Shown piece by piece: positions 61,114-64,000 of a DNA stretch of 64,000 bases. Position 1 is the stretch's first letter, and the number at the start of each line of letters is the position of its first letter. Made by a program: the position numbers and the translations under genes. The stretch comes from Syngnathus acus (taxonomy: Eukaryota > Chordata > Actinopteri > Syngnathiformes > Syngnathidae). Where the stretch lies: the NCBI RefSeq assembly GCF_901709675.1, contig NC_051090.1:3407342-3471341 (forward strand), written 5' to 3'. The notes under the pieces were generated by a model. The model was not told where the DNA came from and searched no databases. It saw nothing but the letters and a program-made list of their open reading frames with translations.

Positions 61114-64000
61114 AATGATAAGCTTGTGGGGGCGTACTTGCAGCTCCTTGTAATTATTCTCGCAGGAACTTCGCACGTCAAAATGAACACGCCATCCTTA
61201 AAAAGCCCCCCTCCCGCTCCCTCAGTGCAAAACGACTAAACGCTGAATTTGTATCAACATTTTAAAAAGGACTCGTGAGGGCGACGCGTGCCGAGAGCGC
61301 CGTAAGATGAACCCCCGGATATTTATAGGAAGCTGTCGGAATCCGCCTGAAGCCAGCAAGGGAGCGTTTTTAAAATTCAGATGATGTCTCCCCCCCTCCT
61401 GGTGAGGAAGTGACATCCCATCAGAGGTGAGGGAGCCCCTCCACAGCGAGACCCCACGCCGCATGCAAAACACTTGCCGATGACACGAGCAAGCACGGAC
61501 ATGAACAAACTTCACTCAGTCAACTTGGGTTCTGATTCATCGGAATAAATGCGCGTCAATCTCATTTGGGTTTGGAACAAAAAGATCGCCGCGATGACGC
61601 TTATTCCGGCATTGACAGTTTTACATGTTTTGGAAAAGGTGTCGCATCACTCTGAGAAAAACTCTCTGTTCAAATGTTTTTGTGATTAAAAAAAAACGAT
61701 ATCTGCACTAGTCATCAACACAAATTGCGTGTTCGAAAAGAAACGCTGAAAGCAAAATGTTGCCTTTTAATACTTACTAAAATGCTTTCCAACAAAGGTT
61801 GGAACATAATAGATTAAAAGTCTTTTCCGCCACAATCATTTTGTCTTCTTGCCTTTTAGCCGCTTTGCCTTCCCTGCTGATTTGGTGACATCATCCTGTT
61901 AAACAACCAAAAAAAAAAGTATTAGGGACTTATGATTGTGCTAATGGCTTTTTTTTTTCCCCTCTTTTTTTGGATGGCGCTTTCGAGTTTTTGACAGACA
62001 TTTGGGCTTTTTTGCCGCTTGCTGTGTCGCCGCCTGACTGAACGATGTTAATCACAACCTACTGATTGGCCCCGGTTGCTTCTTCAACGTAAGCCCATAA
62101 TTGCATCAAACGTTGCACTCCTCGAGCGCTCCTCTACAAAATCGCCGTGAACTTTGAACCTCAGCTGGATGGAGCACACCAGCCAACGGGTGCAGAAGAG
62201 AAATCATCTGAGAGAATCTCACAAAGCCTGCAAGAAGCGAGCTTATTTCACCTTTGCCCGCAGCCATATCTTCCATCTTGACAGCCATTAAAATCAAAAC
62301 ACTTCTCGTTGCAAAGCATTGAGAATTCATTTACAAATGGAGTCCTTTTTTTAGGGGTTAACAAAAAATTGGACCGCGCTTTGCGCTCGACGAAATTAGG
62401 GCCGTTCTTGTTTGAAGGTCCCCAACTGAAACGATTAATCGGCGCTCTCCACTGGCAGAAATGTAGACATGCCACAACGCTTCATCCATGGCACAATTTC
62501 TGTCATTCCTTCTTTTCTTTTTTCAGTGACTGTTCTTGGGTTAGTTCTCAGCGGTAAACACAGAAGTGAGGCCAACGGGCATGTCGACGCTCTTGTCTGG
62601 GTTTTACGGAGCTCGTAAATCACAATTGCCCCAATAAAAAAACCTTAGTACCTTGGTTTGTTATTTTAATTCCTTCTTAATAAAAGTCGAAGTTTAGATT
62701 AATGTGTCCTGATCTAACCTTTTTCTTTTTTTTTTTTTTAAACATGGAGCGTCATTGTTGAGTAAATATAATTAATCACATTAATCGGGACACTTAAATG
62801 GGCCACAAGTCTGATACCATTGCCACGGGCTGGCTAAAAACAACAACACTTTGATTAATTTTATCGATTACCTCCGCACGGGAACCTCGGGCTGGATTAC
62901 GACGTACAAGTAAATACCGAGGATAATCAAGGCGGGGCTACGCCCGAAGAGTTTGTTCCCGCCGCAGACGCTACCTGGAGCGCCAGTCCGTGGGGGAATA
63001 GTGTGAATCTATAAGGAGTCGTGACCTATTTATCACATGATGCCGTAAGTGCACAGTTTCGGCGCCACGGCGGCGTTTTGCAGAGCGGAGAATCAGGATG
63101 CAATTAAAAGTTCAGATTGGGCCTGTGATTGCATTGCAAATACAAAATTGAAGAGGTTTGTAAGCCCACCGACTGGATTTATAAGGTGACCTTGGAGTAA
63201 ACATGGATTTCTCTCCACAAACATATTTTGAGATTTTAGAGCGAGCGAGCGAAAAGTCAAAGCCTGTTTTTTTTAAGAACTGAAACGGCTTGTGATAGGA
63301 CAAACGCTCCCCGCGGCTTCAGATGGCCCACTTAATGTGTGTCTGCACCAAATTACCGCTTTAAACAAATAAATCTTTTCAAGGCTTCCTAATCAGTAAA
63401 ATGAAGCCAATTGGAGCCCACCTGAGGTAAAATTGTTCATCTGAGCTGCTAGCTTGTTGTTCAAACAAGACGAGTGTAATACGTAAGCGCCAAATATTTT
63501 TTGTGGGTCATTCGACAGCAAGCAAGCAGGCCCTGCACCTGTTTTGGCACGCAGCTTGATGTTCAGCTGGCCGTTAAAGCGGAAATCAAGCAACAGTGTT
63601 TTTTTTTTGCAGGACTACCTTTAATCTCTGTGTGTGACGTTCCAGCTCAAAAGCTCCATTGCGCTATCAATGAAACAAGTTTGGGGAACATAAAAAAAAA
63701 AAAAAAAAAAAGCTTCAAAGCGGACCGGCGGCCGACTTCGGGGAGGAAGCGTTTGATCTCTGAAAGCAGCTGCTTCAAAACGGTGTCCAAATGTGAAGGC
63801 GAGGAAGCGGCAAAGTACGCACGTGCGAGCGGACATTTTGTTGCAGCGTCTGAGCATCATTCAAAGAGCGCAGCGACGAGGCTGCCCGCTAATGGCTGCC
63901 CTTGCTCGGCGGGGTAACGCTACTTGTCACGCCGCCTCCCCGACCGGTTCCTTGAACCCGACACTCAGTCGGCCTCGGAGGCCTTTTCGCAGTCCCCGCG

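Larger units (their letters stand above)
58834..64000. other. 5' flank of the histamine receptor to window end, no gene recognised
   Basis: The receptor 5' UTR and promoter presumably begin just above 58,834, but no core motif is decisive. The rest has C-rich runs near 59,540-59,760, a GGTATCGGTA-type fragment at 60,770-60,900, a (GAT)n tract at 61,092-61,113 and poly-A at 63,692-63,710. Open frames up to 138 codons (63,501-63,917) show no known domain. Confidence 0.45.

Noticed and set aside
63501-63917. 138-codon + strand open frame near the window end
   Set aside because: Crosses poly-T and poly-A runs, shows no domain, and has an overlapping - strand frame; no support as an exon.

Overview
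The window is nuclear DNA from a vertebrate, most probably a teleost fish. The genes are split by short GT-AG introns and encode vertebrate families, and the repeats (a palindromic fish MITE, an RTE/Rex3-type LINE 3' end, Tc1-like and hAT relics, many short microsatellites) are typical of fish. I cannot name the species. All gene models were built by eye from splice sites, reading-frame continuity and remembered human orthologues.

Region 1 (1-12,830) is a tandem array of GIMAP8-like immune-type GTPase genes on the + strand: the last three exons of one gene (1-576) and two complete six-exon genes (1720-5261 and 7605-12160). Each complete gene encodes one polypeptide (811 and 806 aa) with three consecutive AIG1 GTPase domains, one per large exon, and a short tail. 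The copies are nearly identical, introns included. The second copy has gained three insertions that are absent from the first: two solo-LTR-like elements and an RTE fragment, all with target-site duplications.

Region 2 (13,265-36,014) holds two + strand genes in the order and orientation I recall for mammals. RABGGTA (16 coding exons, 575 aa) is the Rab geranylgeranyltransferase alpha subunit. A TGM1-like transglutaminase follows (13 coding exons, 783 aa) with an intact Cys-His-Asp triad at the family spacing. A CRE plus ETS motif pair lies just upstream of RABGGTA.

Region 3 (36,015-52,640) has no gene I can support. It contains simple repeats, a degenerate TATCA-rich tandem repeat, tRNA-like fold-back sequence, a block of about 233-bp tandem units with a perfect 38-bp-armed palindrome, and about 1.4 kb of degenerate telomere-like CCCTAA repeats with higher-order structure.

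Region 4 (52,643-58,833, - strand) is a histamine H3-receptor-like GPCR gene. Its third cytoplasmic loop is split by a stop-free 87-nt segment with splice-site ends, so two isoforms are possible. Its 4.5-kb intron carries a hAT-type MITE and other repeats. The remaining sequence to 64,000 shows no gene I recognise.

The genes do not form one pathway: GIMAPs act in lymphocyte and immune biology, RABGGTA prenylates Rab GTPases, TGM1 cross-links epithelial proteins, and HRH3 is a neuronal Gi-coupled receptor. The strongest signals for follow-up are the recent GIMAP duplication with datable insertions, the palindrome/tandem block beside the telomere-like array, and the optional segment in the receptor loop.
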